Assembly: GCA_963835165.1 (NCBI GenBank)
Contig: CAWIGD010000037.1
Coordinates: 124,001-188,000 of the forward strand
DNA: 64,000 nt
Direction: 5' to 3'
Origin: VAZQ01 sp963835165
Lineage (GTDB): Bacteria > Pseudomonadota > Alphaproteobacteria > Rhizobiales > Xanthobacteraceae
A program made the position numbers and the translations under genes. The notes under the pieces are model-generated. The model searched no databases and was not told where the DNA came from. It worked only from the letters and a program-made list of their open reading frames with translations. How positions within the stretch are numbered: position 1 is the stretch's first letter; each line of letters opens with the position of its first letter. Positions 8,507-17,085 of the stretch are shown here, one piece after another.

Positions 8507-9511
8507 TCAGGCCGGCGCGAGCCGCATCTGCTCCAGGACCGCGCGGCCGAAAAGGCTGTAGGGATTGCCGAGCTGCTCCATCACCTCGAAGTGGTTGCAG
8601 CTTTCCATCACCGACAGCGCCACCTGCTTGCCGGCGGCTTTTGCCGCGGCGGCGAAATCGCGGCTCTGGCGCTGGAATTCCGGGGTTTCCAGCGTGCCGT
8701 AGACCAGGTGCACCGGCGCCACCAGCTGGTCGAGATGGCGCTGCGGGCTGAGCTTGTCTTCGGTCTCGTCGGTGAACTTCACGTACTCCGAACGCTTGGA
8801 CAGCCGCGCCGGCTTGAGATCGAACATGCCGCTGCCGCATACCCCACCCTTGATCAGGCCCGGCGGCAAGCCGAAGTCCTTCTGCCAATCGGTGGTCAGC
8901 AGCACGCCGGCGAGGTGCCCGCCGGACGAGTGGCCGCAGACGTAGAGCCGCTCGGCATCCCCACCGAAGCTCGCGGCGTTGCGGTAGACCCAGGCAACGC
9001 CGCTGCGCACCTGCTGCGCCATGACCATCAGATCGCCGCCGGTCTCGAGCACGTTGTTGAAATCGAGCACCACGTGGTGGGCGCCGGCATTGACGAACAT
9101 CTCGGCCGCGTAGGCGTAGTTCGCGGCCAGCCCCGTGCGCCAGGCGCCGCCATGCACGAAGACATTGACGGGAGCATTCGCGGCCTTGGTGGTGAAGACG
9201 TCGAGGGCCTCCATCGGGCCGGTGCCGTAGGCGAAGCGCTTGGGCGCGCCGAGGCGCTCGCGAACGATCTCGCTGTTGCGGGTGCAGCGCTTGAGGATGT
9301 GATCGCGGTTGGGCGCATAGACGATTTGGTCGTAGGCGTCGTCGAGCTCTTGCTGGTCCATGTCGAGCCAGACCACCGGCCCCTTGGCTCGCGGCGGCTG
9401 CGCCGCCCGCTGCGCGAGCGCGGGTCCGCCCGCGCCGAGCACGACGGCGCCGCCGCCGACCAGCGCCCGCCGCGTGACCCGGCCACGAGAGAGATCGTCG
9501 TTCGACGGCAT
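8507..9511 (-). CDS. Tat-exported alpha/beta hydrolase (BD-FAE / kynurenine-formamidase-like)
   Basis: A 334-residue protein. The N-terminus carries a twin-arginine type signal (VTRRALVGGGAVVLGAGG). The fold shows the oxyanion motif VHGGAW, the nucleophile elbow GHSSGGH, and a C-terminal His in ESCNHFEVME; the acid is probably the Glu/Asp near YGTLETPEFQ. It resembles exported esterases of the arylformamidase type. It shares about half its residues with the next gene upstream, 13 bases away, so the two are tandem duplicates in one operon with the YdhR-like gene. Substrate unknown. Confidence 0.85.
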   Translation of the reverse strand: MPSNDDLSRGRVTRRALVGGGAVVLGAGGPALAQRAAQPPRAKGPVVWLDMDQQELDDAYDQIVYAPNRDHILKRCTRNSEIVRERLGAPKRFAYGTGPMEALDVFTTKAANAPVNVFVHGGAWRTGLAANYAYAAEMFVNAGAHHVVLDFNNVLETGGDLMVMAQQVRSGVAWVYRNAASFGGDAERLYVCGHSSGGHLAGVLLTTDWQKDFGLPPGLIKGGVCGSGMFDLKPARLSKRSEYVKFTDETEDKLSPQRHLDQLVAPVHLVYGTLETPEFQRQSRDFAAAAKAAGKQVALSVMESCNHFEVMEQLGNPYSLFGRAVLEQMRLAPA

Positions 9512-9524
9512 GTTCGCGCCCCTC

Positions 9525-10508
9525 TTACGCCGCCGGCGTCAATCCCATCTGTGCCAGCGCCGCACGGCCGAGCAGGCCGTAGGGATTTGCCAGCGTCTCC
9601 AGCATCTCGAAATGATTGTAGCCTTCGCCGACCAGGAGTTCGACGGGTTTGCCGGCCGCCTTCACCGCGGCGTAGAAATCCCGGGTCTGACGCTGGAATT
9701 CCGGCGTCTCGTAGGTGCCGTAGGCCAGAACGAGCGGCAGGTTGAGCCGGTCGAGGTGCCGCTGCGCGCTCAGTGCCTCCTCCATCTCGTCGGTGAACTT
9801 GACGTATTTCGAACGCTTCGAGAGCCGCACCGGCTTGAGATCGTACATGCCGCTGCTGAGGGTCGCGCCCTTGAGAATGTCGACCGGCAGGTTGTCCGCG
9901 CGCCAGTCGTGGGTCACCACGCAGCCGCCGAGGTGGGAGCCGGAGGAATGCGAGCTCAGGTAGAGCCGGTTCGGATCACCGCCGAAGCTGGCGGCATTCC
10001 TGTAGACCCAACCGACCGCGCGCCGCACCTGCTCGATCATGGGGAACAGGCTGCCGCCGGCGTCGTCGACATTGGTGAAGTCGAGGATGACGTAATGCCC
10101 GCCCGCCTTCACGAACGGTTCGGCCAGGCACGCGTAGTCGGCGGCGCGGTTGGCGCGCCATGCCCCGCCGTGGATGAAGATGTTCACCGGCGCATTCGCC
10201 TGCTTGCTGCGGTAGATGTCGAGCTTCTCGATCTCGCTCGGCCCGTAGGCGCGGCGCTCGGGCGCGCCGATGACCGCGCGCGCCCTGTCGCTGTTGGCGA
10301 TCCGGCGTTTGGCGACCTGCTCGCGATTGGGCGCATAGACCACCTGGTCGTAGGCGTCGTCGAGCGCCTGCTGGTCCATGTCGAGCCAGACCAGCGGCCC
10401 CTTCGCGCCCGGCTGTTGCGCCCGCGCGGCACCGCTCGCGGCGACCGCCGCGCCGCCTGCCGCCACCGCCAAGACCGTACGCCGCGTGGTGTTGTCATCG
10501 TGTTGCAT
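9525..10508 (-). CDS. Tat-exported alpha/beta hydrolase, paralog of the downstream gene
   Basis: A 327-residue protein starting MQHDDNTTRRTVLAVAAGG, a twin-arginine signal followed by an Ala-rich core. Catalytic features are FIHGGAWRANR, the nucleophile elbow SHSSGSHLGG, YGTYETPEFQRQ, and the C-terminal His in EGYNHFEMLE. It begins two bases after the stop of the YdhR-like gene, so translation is probably coupled. The tandem hydrolases differ most around the nucleophile (GHSSGGH versus SHSSGSH), which suggests different substrates. Confidence 0.85.
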   Translation of the reverse strand: MQHDDNTTRRTVLAVAAGGAAVAASGAARAQQPGAKGPLVWLDMDQQALDDAYDQVVYAPNREQVAKRRIANSDRARAVIGAPERRAYGPSEIEKLDIYRSKQANAPVNIFIHGGAWRANRAADYACLAEPFVKAGGHYVILDFTNVDDAGGSLFPMIEQVRRAVGWVYRNAASFGGDPNRLYLSSHSSGSHLGGCVVTHDWRADNLPVDILKGATLSSGMYDLKPVRLSKRSKYVKFTDEMEEALSAQRHLDRLNLPLVLAYGTYETPEFQRQTRDFYAAVKAAGKPVELLVGEGYNHFEMLETLANPYGLLGRAALAQMGLTPAA

Positions 10509-10510
10509 TG

Positions 10511-10828
10511 CTATGCCGCCTTCGTGATGGTGCCGCCGGTGAGATTGTCGACAATGACCGGAGTGTCGAACCAGGTGATCGTGGGGCTCGCGCCGTAGAG
10601 TTGCTCCACGCGCGCGCGCCACTCGCCATTGTAGACCCGCTCGGCCGCGCGCCGGGACTCCCAGAGATAGATACCGCCGGCGATGCGCCCATCCTCGGAG
10701 CGGATGTAGTACTTGCGGATCAGCCCGGCGAGGTTCTGGTATTTCGGCGCGCTCGCTTCGAAACGGCGGGCGGCCTCTTCGAGCGTGATGGCCGCCGGGA
10801 GCTGGAACTGCACGAGGGTCGTGATCAT
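10511..10828 (-). CDS. YdhR-like monooxygenase family protein (ABM-type fold)
   Basis: A 105-residue protein beginning MITTLVQFQLPAAITLEEAA and containing GLIRKYYIRSEDGRIAGGIYLW, the pattern of the YdhR/putative monooxygenase family. These are ferredoxin-like dimeric barrels related to antibiotic-biosynthesis monooxygenases. AGGAGGTGCGGCG precedes the ATG. It is first in a three-gene operon with two exported hydrolases. A role in oxidising a small aromatic or lactone compound would fit the neighbours but is inference. Confidence 0.75.
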   Translation of the reverse strand: MITTLVQFQLPAAITLEEAARRFEASAPKYQNLAGLIRKYYIRSEDGRIAGGIYLWESRRAAERVYNGEWRARVEQLYGASPTITWFDTPVIVDNLTGGTITKAA

Positions 10829-11027
10829 CGCCGCACCTCCTGAGCGAAGTTATCGCGCTGCCACGGCGCGGCTGCAAGCCGATTCAGCCAAGCTTCCGCC
10901 ACGTCGCTTCGCCGACGCATGCGAGCTATGATAGCAGGACCGATCCTCGCCGCGGTCGGTTGCCAGCGCCGCCGGAGTCCCCGCCATCCAATTCCTGTCG
11001 CCACTCGAGATCGCCTATTGCTGCGTT

Positions 11028-11735
11028 GTGATGGTGGTCTCCTACGCGTTGCGCGGCTCGACCGGCTTCGGCGCCGCCGCGGCCATGCCGCTCCTCGGCC
11101 TCGTGATTCCCCTCAAGGTGCTGATCCCGGCGTGGACGCTGGTCGGGCTCGTCGCCAGCATCACGCTGTTCGGCCGCGATCGCCATCACGTTGCGTGGGG
11201 CGACATTGCAAGGCTCGTGCCCACCTGCGTGATCGGCATTCTGGCCGGGCTCTACCTGTTCAAGACGCTGGATTCCGCCGCGCTGGCCAAGGGACTTGGC
11301 GTTCTGGTGCTGCTGTACGGCCTCTATTCGCTGTGGATGAGCTGGCGGCCGCGGGCGAACTGGAACGTATCGCCGCGGGTCGCGGCGCCGATCGTCGGCC
11401 TGTTCGGCGGCATCGTCGGCACCACGTTCGGCACCATGGCGAGCGTATTCTTCGCGATGTATTTCGACGCCTTGCGCAGGGCCAAGGAACAATTCCGCGC
11501 CACCATGAACGCCATCCTGCTCGCGCTCGTTGTGCTGCGCGGAGCGGGTTACTGGGCGGTCGGCGAATACACGCGCGATGTTCTCATCGTCGCGGCCATT
11601 GCGCTGCCGATGATGCTGGTCGGCATTTTCATCGGTAATCGCGTTCACACCGGGCTGAGCGAGCTCGCATTCCGGCGCCTGGTCAGCGGCGCGCTGATCG
11701 TGAGCGGCCTGGCGCTGCTGGCGAAGAGCGGCTGA
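11028..11735 (+). CDS. TauE/SafE family permease
   Basis: A 235-residue multi-pass membrane protein with repeated glycine-rich helices (STGFGAAAAMPLLGLVIPLK and GLFGGIVGTTFGTMASVFFA), the two-fold repeat of TauE/SafE transporters that move sulfite, sulfoacetate or other organic anions. No ATG lies upstream in frame before a stop at 10932; the GTG at 11028 or ATG at 11031 is used, but the reading frame continues coherently upstream (IQFLSPLEIAYCC). The true start may therefore be a non-ATG codon near 10986. It stands alone between convergent and divergent genes. Confidence 0.8.
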   Translation: MMVVSYALRGSTGFGAAAAMPLLGLVIPLKVLIPAWTLVGLVASITLFGRDRHHVAWGDIARLVPTCVIGILAGLYLFKTLDSAALAKGLGVLVLLYGLYSLWMSWRPRANWNVSPRVAAPIVGLFGGIVGTTFGTMASVFFAMYFDALRRAKEQFRATMNAILLALVVLRGAGYWAVGEYTRDVLIVAAIALPMMLVGIFIGNRVHTGLSELAFRRLVSGALIVSGLALLAKSG

Positions 11736-11851
11736 AGATCGGCGCCAAAATCTCGGGCGCCGGACAATCCCACTTTTCGGTTTCGGCGGCGGTCGCTACG
11801 CGACAGCCCGCACGACCGGCAAATCGCCGCGATCGACGGCCCGAACCGCCA

Positions 11852-12226
11852 TCACTTGCAGGTGCCCTCGATCGCGGTTTCCATTTCCTTGATCGACTTG
11901 TCGAGCGAGGCGAGGGTCGAGCTCTTCTTGTTGCCCGTGAGGCATTCGGCCGCGACCGCGCGAAACGCCCGCGTCGTTCCGAGATATTCCCCGCTCACGC
12001 TGCAGAACGTGTTCTTGACCGAGGCCTTCCGTTTGTCGTCGGCGGGTTGCCCGGTCGCCTTCTTGATGTCGTCCATGGTCTGGTCCACGGTCTTGGTCGC
12101 GACCAGCTGGGCATCCTCGAGCGCCTTGACCACGTTGTCGCAGTCCTCGTCGGCGCGCACCGGCGTGCCCGCCGCCAGAATGCCGACCAGCACGGTTGCG
12201 GCGGCCGCCATCGTCGACGCCTTCAT
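11852..12226 (-). CDS. Secreted four-cysteine protein, copy 1 (124 aa)
   Basis: Starts MKASTMAAAATVLVGILAAG, a signal peptide cut after VRA. The mature part holds EDCDNVV, TFCSVSGEYLG, AAECLTG and a terminal GTC. The four cysteines align with those of the next gene upstream, as do LASLDKSIKEM and the FRAVAAECL block. This suggests a small periplasmic helical protein held by two disulfides. Both copies face the same way, 71 bases apart. No known family was recognised. Confidence 0.7.
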   Translation of the reverse strand: MKASTMAAAATVLVGILAAGTPVRADEDCDNVVKALEDAQLVATKTVDQTMDDIKKATGQPADDKRKASVKNTFCSVSGEYLGTTRAFRAVAAECLTGNKKSSTLASLDKSIKEMETAIEGTCK

Positions 12227-12297
12227 GGCTGTACCCTTTCGCTCATGCGCTCCGCGCGCTGTTCGAAGCTCCCGCCCATCGTCGACGCGATCGGCGC

Positions 12298-12615
12298 TCA
12301 TTCGCAATTCTTGTCGACCTGGCTCTGCAGCTGCCGGATCGAGCGATCGAGCTTGGCGAGAGTTTGGGTGCGCGGATCGCCCTCATCCAGACATTCGTCG
12401 GCGATGATGCGAAAGGACTTGATCAGTCCGAGGCCCTCGCCATAAGCGGCGCACAGGCCGGCAGGGTTGTTGCCGGCCTTGGCGGTGGGATCCAGCTTGT
12501 CGATCATCACCTCGACGGTCTTGGTCATGGTGTCGCATTCGTCGGCCTGCGCCACGGCGCAGCCGAACACCGCCGCGGTCAGGGCCAACGCCCGCATGGG
12601 ATTGCTGCTGATCAT
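12298..12615 (-). CDS. Secreted four-cysteine protein, copy 2 (105 aa)
   Basis: Begins MISSNPMRALALTAAVFG and has a signal peptide ending AQA. Four cysteines are retained (DECDTM, GLCAAYG, DECLDE, KNCE), with LAKLDRSIRQLQ matching LASLDKSIKEM of the first copy. The block FRIIADECLDEG matches FRAVAAECLTGN. An alternative start at the internal Met (12597) would also leave a signal peptide. The pair probably arose by tandem duplication and has diverged strongly. Function unknown. Confidence 0.7.
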   Translation of the reverse strand: MISSNPMRALALTAAVFGCAVAQADECDTMTKTVEVMIDKLDPTAKAGNNPAGLCAAYGEGLGLIKSFRIIADECLDEGDPRTQTLAKLDRSIRQLQSQVDKNCE

Positions 12616-12769
12616 CGTGTCTCCTCGACCCCGGTCCCGGTCCACACTACCGACCACGCGTGCGAGTGTCACGCCGGCGGCGACGCCGGCGTAACGCACG
12701 CGTAAATTTTGCGGAACCAAGCTTCGCAAGGCCGCGCGGTCAACGCGATGCAATCGGTCGCGTGCGGAC

Positions 12770-13717
12770 TTACGGGCTGGCGTGATCGATGAATTTCGCC
12801 GGCGGTGCCTCGCCCCATTGCGAGGTAAGCGCTTCTTCCGCCGGCACCAGATTCGAACCGTTGGCGAGGTTCAGGCGGTCGCTGTCGGCCCAGTGCTCGT
12901 GCACGCGGCCCCAGGGATCGGCCCAGTAGTCGTACACCTGGCTGCCCAGCACGTGCCGCCCGATGCCCCACATGTGTTCGTATGTGCCGAACTGCGCCAG
13001 ATAGTCGTGGCCCATGGCCACGTCGTCGATGTCGGGCACTTCGAACGACAGGTGGTTCAGCCCGGTCTTGGCGTGGTTGAGACAGAAGAACACGTGGTGG
13101 TCGACATAGGCATCGCCGCGGTCGCAGCGATTGAAGGAGCCGATCAGATTGTTCTTTTCCCCCGCATAGACGTCGTCCGAGCAGACAAAGCCCAGCATCT
13201 CGCGGAACCAGCTCACCGTCTCGTGAAACTTCGGCGTCATCAGCACCCCGTGCCCGATCCGCTTCACGTGCGAAGGGCCCTTCGGCAGCCGCATCAATTC
13301 GCCCGCGCGCGACAGCGGCGCCTCGCCGGTATTGAGCTTCTGGCGCTTGGTCGCGATCGCGGGCAGTTCCGCCATGCCGTGGACGACCTCGATCTGATAA
13401 CCGTTCGGCTCGGTGAGCCGCACGCGCTTGCCGCCCCCGGGCTCGTCGATCGTCTCCACCGCCGACGCGCCGGGCGCCTTGGCGAGCCGCGCCAGGTCGT
13501 CCGCGCTGTCCGCGTAATAGGCAAGCCCCACGAATTTCGGCTCGCCCTTCTCGGTGACGTGGATGTGGTGGGCGGGATCGGTGCCGCGCATGTAGAGCGC
13601 GTTCGCGGTGCGCTCGGCGCGGATCATGCCGAAGCGCGTGAGAAACTCCTCGGCGATGTCGAGATCCGGCGCTCGCAGGCGCCCGTAGGCGATGTCTGAG
13701 ACCTTGATGTGGGCCAT
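12770..13717 (-). CDS. VOC-family extradiol dioxygenase-like protein
   Basis: A 315-residue two-domain vicinal-oxygen-chelate protein. The C-terminal half carries the 2-His-1-Glu iron site: His in RIGHGVLM, His in GLNHLSFEV and Glu in VHEHWAD. The N-terminal domain (residues 5-120) is the non-catalytic VOC module. Length and layout match 2,3-dihydroxybiphenyl or catechol 2,3-dioxygenase relatives that cleave aromatic rings beside the hydroxyls. It lies 46 bases downstream of fumarase on the same strand and could share its transcript. Substrate unknown. Confidence 0.82.
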   Translation of the reverse strand: MAHIKVSDIAYGRLRAPDLDIAEEFLTRFGMIRAERTANALYMRGTDPAHHIHVTEKGEPKFVGLAYYADSADDLARLAKAPGASAVETIDEPGGGKRVRLTEPNGYQIEVVHGMAELPAIATKRQKLNTGEAPLSRAGELMRLPKGPSHVKRIGHGVLMTPKFHETVSWFREMLGFVCSDDVYAGEKNNLIGSFNRCDRGDAYVDHHVFFCLNHAKTGLNHLSFEVPDIDDVAMGHDYLAQFGTYEHMWGIGRHVLGSQVYDYWADPWGRVHEHWADSDRLNLANGSNLVPAEEALTSQWGEAPPAKFIDHASP

Positions 13718-13763
13718 GATCGTTATCCGTGTTCCATCCGCCCCGGACGACTCTGACGCATGC

Positions 13764-15416
13764 TCATCCCAAATTCAATTCCTTGAAGAAATCGTTGCCC
13801 TTGTCGTCGATCACGATGAAGGCCGGGAAATTCTCCACCTCGATCTTCCAGATCGCCTCCATGCCAAGCTCGGGATACTCCACCGTCTCGACCTTCTTGA
13901 TGCAATGCTCGGCCAGGTTCGCGGCGGCGCCGCCGATCGAGGCGAGATAGAAGCCGCCGTGCTTGAGGCAGGCCTCGCGCACCGCCGGCGAGCGATTGCC
14001 CTTGGCCAGCATCACCATCGACCCGCCTGCGGCCTGGAAGTCGTGCACGAAGGAATCCATCCGTCCCGCGGTGGTCGGACCGAACGCGCCCGAGGCGTAG
14101 CCCGCGGGCGTCTTGGCGGGACCGGCGTAATAGACCGGATGGTTCTTGAAATAATCGGGAAGTCCCTGCCCTTGCTCCAGGCGTTCGCGCAATTTGGAAT
14201 GCGCGAGATCGCGCGCCACGATCAGCGGCCCGGTGAGCGACAGCCGGGTCTTGATGGGATGCTTCGAGAGCTGCGCGAGAATCTCCTTCATCGGCTGCCG
14301 CAGGTCGATGTGCACGACCTCGCCGCCGAGCGTCGCGGGATCGACGTCGGGCAGATATTGCGCCGGGTTGCGCTCGAGCTCCTCGAGATAGACGCCGTCG
14401 CGCGTGATCTTGCCGAGCGCCTGGCGGTCGGCCGAACACGACACGCCGAGCCCGATCGGCAGCGAGGCGCCGTGGCGCGGGAGCCGGATCACGCGCACGT
14501 CGTGGCAGAAATACTTGCCGCCGAACTGCGCCCCCACGCCGAGCGACTGCGTGAGCTTATGTACTTCCTGCTCCATCTCGAGGTCGCGGAACGCATGGCC
14601 GTCCTCGGAGCCTTGCGTCGGCAGATCGTCGAGATAGCGGCAGGAGGCGAGCTTCACCGTCTTCATCGTGAGCTCGGCCGAGGTGCCGCCGATGACGATG
14701 GAGAGGTGATACGGCGGACACGCGGCGGTGCCGAGCGTGAGCACCTTCTCCTTGAGGAAGGCGATCAGGCGGTCATGGGTGAGGATCGACGGCGTCGCCT
14801 GGAACAGGAACGACTTGTTGGCGGAGCCGCCGCCCTTGGCGATGAACAGGAGCTTGTAGGCGCCGTCGTTCTCTCCTTGGCCCTCGGCGTAGATCTCGAT
14901 CTGCGCCGGCATGTTCGACCGGGTGTTCTTCTCCTCGAACATGGAAATGGGCGCGAGCTGTGAATAGCGCAGATTGCGCTTGAGATAGGCGTCGCGCGCG
15001 CCCTCGGCGAGCGCCGCCTCGTCGTCGCCGTCGGTGAACACGAGCCGGCCCTTCTTGCCCATGATGATGGCGGTGCCGGTGTCCTGGCACATGGGCAGCA
15101 CACCACCCGCGGCGATGTTGGCGTTCTTGAGAAAATCGTAGGCGACGAACCGGTCGTTGTCGCTCGCCTGCGGGTCATCGAGGATCGTGCGCAGCTGCTT
15201 GAGGTGACCCGGCCGCAACAGGTGATTGATGTCGCCGAACGCTGCCTCCGCGAGTGCCCGCAGCGCCTCGCGCTCGACCACGATGAGGTCGCGGCCGCCC
15301 ACGCTCTCGACGCGTACGCCGTCGGCGCTGAGCTTGCGGTAGCGCGTTCTGTCCTGGCCGAGCGGGAACAGCGGCGTGTGTTTGTAGGGCGGGGTGATGG
15401 CGGCGGGGGCGTTCAT
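13764..15416 (-). CDS. Fumarate hydratase class I
   Basis: A 550-residue iron-sulfur fumarase converting fumarate to malate in the TCA cycle. The three cluster cysteines lie in PMCQDTGTAI, TAACPPYHLS and GVSCSADRQ. The C-terminal swivelling domain includes GPTTAGRMDSF and GFYLASIGGAAA. Length fits the FumA/FumB single-chain form. The start at 15416 gives MNAPAAITPPYKHTPLFPLG, typical for this group; a longer frame up to 15968 is arginine/histidine-rich noise. Many organisms also have class II FumC; whether this one does cannot be seen. Confidence 0.93.
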   Translation of the reverse strand: MNAPAAITPPYKHTPLFPLGQDRTRYRKLSADGVRVESVGGRDLIVVEREALRALAEAAFGDINHLLRPGHLKQLRTILDDPQASDNDRFVAYDFLKNANIAAGGVLPMCQDTGTAIIMGKKGRLVFTDGDDEAALAEGARDAYLKRNLRYSQLAPISMFEEKNTRSNMPAQIEIYAEGQGENDGAYKLLFIAKGGGSANKSFLFQATPSILTHDRLIAFLKEKVLTLGTAACPPYHLSIVIGGTSAELTMKTVKLASCRYLDDLPTQGSEDGHAFRDLEMEQEVHKLTQSLGVGAQFGGKYFCHDVRVIRLPRHGASLPIGLGVSCSADRQALGKITRDGVYLEELERNPAQYLPDVDPATLGGEVVHIDLRQPMKEILAQLSKHPIKTRLSLTGPLIVARDLAHSKLRERLEQGQGLPDYFKNHPVYYAGPAKTPAGYASGAFGPTTAGRMDSFVHDFQAAGGSMVMLAKGNRSPAVREACLKHGGFYLASIGGAAANLAEHCIKKVETVEYPELGMEAIWKIEVENFPAFIVIDDKGNDFFKELNLG

Positions 15417-15593
15417 GGCTGTCCTATCGCGATGTTGCAGCAAATGTAGCCCGGATGGAGCGCGGCGCAATCCACCGGTCAGTCCGCCGCAGGCGTTCAC
15501 CCCAGTGGTTACGCTCGATAGCCCATGCATTGCAATCCGCGGCGGGTTCGGCGAATGATCCTCCCCCAAGCAGCCTGCAGGGAGTGAGATCCG

Positions 15594-16070
15594 ATGAGCC
15601 TCACCGTCCGCCGCGTCGTCACCGGTCACGACAAGAACGGCCGCGCGATCGTGGCGATCGACGAGACCGCCAAGAACGTCACCCAGGGTCGGCCGGGCGC
15701 GCACGCCGCCGTGATCTGGACCAGCGAAGGCTTCCCGGTCGACAACGGCGGCGACGCCGATACGTCCTCGCGCAAGGTCGGCACCACGCTCGACAACGGC
15801 ACCGTGTTCCGGGTGGTGAGCTTCGGCCCCGGGGTCACGCCGCGCAATCATCGTACCGACTCGATCGATTACGCGGTGGTGATGTCCGGCGAGATCGACA
15901 TGGAGCTCGACGGCGAGAGCGTGCATCTCAAGGCCGGCGACGTGCTGGTGCAGCGCGGCACCATCCACAACTGGGTGAACAAAGGCTCGGCGCCGTGCGT
16001 CATCGCCTTCGTGCTGGTCGCCGCCAAGCCCGTCACCGCCGGCGGCAAGGTGCTCAACGCGGTGGGATGA
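15594..16070 (+). CDS. Cupin domain protein (158 aa)
   Basis: A single conserved beta-barrel domain. Cupin motif 1 is present as RTDSIDYAVVMSGEIDMEL, with the first His apparently replaced (NHRTDSIDY keeps one His), and motif 2 as LKAGDVLVQRGTIHNWVN. The residues form a plausible metal site (His, Glu, His). GGGAGTGAG precedes the ATG. Proteins of this type are often annotated as cupins associated with aromatic or sugar metabolism. It runs opposite to fumarase and ends close to the next convergent gene. Function unknown. Confidence 0.75.
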   Translation: MSLTVRRVVTGHDKNGRAIVAIDETAKNVTQGRPGAHAAVIWTSEGFPVDNGGDADTSSRKVGTTLDNGTVFRVVSFGPGVTPRNHRTDSIDYAVVMSGEIDMELDGESVHLKAGDVLVQRGTIHNWVNKGSAPCVIAFVLVAAKPVTAGGKVLNAVG

Positions 16071-16106
16071 GCGCCCCGTCGGCGCGCCGGCCGGCGTGGC
16101 TGCGCC

Positions 16107-16868
16107 TCACGCGCCGGGCCGGAGCCGGAAATAGATCGTCGCCGCGATCAGCACGCCCAGGATGACGAGCGTCCGCCGGCGCATGGGATGGCCGCCGGCG
16201 CCATCGTCCTGCCGCGGGGCGGCGTCGATCCAGAAGCCTACCAGCCCGATCAGCGCGAACACGCAGGTCGTGCGGATGTGGGCGTACGCGCGTCCGTTTG
16301 CGATGATCGCGAGCAGGACGAAATAGCCGGTCCAGGCCAGCGTGATGGCAGGTCCGGGCGAGACGTGGGCGCCGCCTGCGAACCCGCCGGCATAGACGTT
16401 GCGGATTTGCGCCGCGGTGGCGCGCGGCACGCCCGCGAGGGACGGGTCGTAGCTCGATATCCGTTCCCGCATGGTCAGGACATCCCAGACCACATAGAGG
16501 ATGAAAATGACCGCGAGCGTCCACAGCAGGCATTCGGGATGGGCCGATGCCATCAGCAGGAACATGTAGATGAAGACCAGCGCGAGGTTGATGAGAAACC
16601 GGCAGAACCCGAACAGCGGCTTGTCCGTCATCGCCAGCAGATGACCGTCCCAGCCCAGAATGGCCGCCAGCAGCGCGGTCGCGAGGATAAGCGTCTGATT
16701 GACTTCGGCGGCGTTCGGCAGCGTACCGTTCTGCACCCAGCTCATTCGCGCCAGGGTCGCGGCAAACCCCACGCTGATCGCCACGGCGAACAGGCGCCGG
16801 ATGAGATCGGCGCGCGCCTCGGCCCGCGCCCGCCGCGTGTCATCGGAACCAGCAGCCATGAGCAGCAT
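16107..16868 (-). CDS. Multi-pass membrane protein, unknown (about 253 aa)
   Basis: About seven hydrophobic helices are visible, including LFAVAISVGFAATLA, TLILATALLAAILGW, FLINLALVFIYMFLLM and LVILGVLIAATIYF. No conserved motif was recognised. The start is uncertain: ATG 16868 or ATG 16859, the latter with GGGGG six bases upstream. The longer frame up to 16958 would read through the palindromic repeat and is unlikely. The gene lies with its 5' end about 50 bases from that repeat. Function unknown. Confidence 0.6.
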   Translation of the reverse strand: MLLMAAGSDDTRRARAEARADLIRRLFAVAISVGFAATLARMSWVQNGTLPNAAEVNQTLILATALLAAILGWDGHLLAMTDKPLFGFCRFLINLALVFIYMFLLMASAHPECLLWTLAVIFILYVVWDVLTMRERISSYDPSLAGVPRATAAQIRNVYAGGFAGGAHVSPGPAITLAWTGYFVLLAIIANGRAYAHIRTTCVFALIGLVGFWIDAAPRQDDGAGGHPMRRRTLVILGVLIAATIYFRLRPGA

Positions 16869-16918
16869 CCCCCGCACCCCGGCATCTTGGGCCGCTCGCC
16901 GCCGGCGGCGCAAGGGCG

Positions 16919-17085
16919 CTAGTGTCCCGTTTCCGACGTTCGTATCATCTCGCAGCACCCGCTTTTACGAACGTCGGAAACAAAGGGACACTAGCAAGTC
17001 ATGATCCTAGTGTGGCTTTGCATTTGACGTTCCTATGACGGACTCGCGGCCAATACTGATAGGAACGTCAAATGCGCCACACTAG
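16919..17085 (-). repeat. Compound palindromic element, C-A unit (unoccupied form)
   Basis: Two imperfect palindromes, 16919-16994 (type A) and 17007-17085 (type C), separated by the 12-base spacer CAAGTCATGATC. Each ends in CTAG. Arms of A pair over 26 bases and those of C over 27, each interrupted by a three-base TTT bulge on the arm facing the spacer. On the minus strand the order is C, GATCATGACTTG, A. At 24055-24383 the same unit is found with a D-B unit inserted. The terminal CTAG overlaps the stop codon of the GST gene. Confidence 0.85.
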
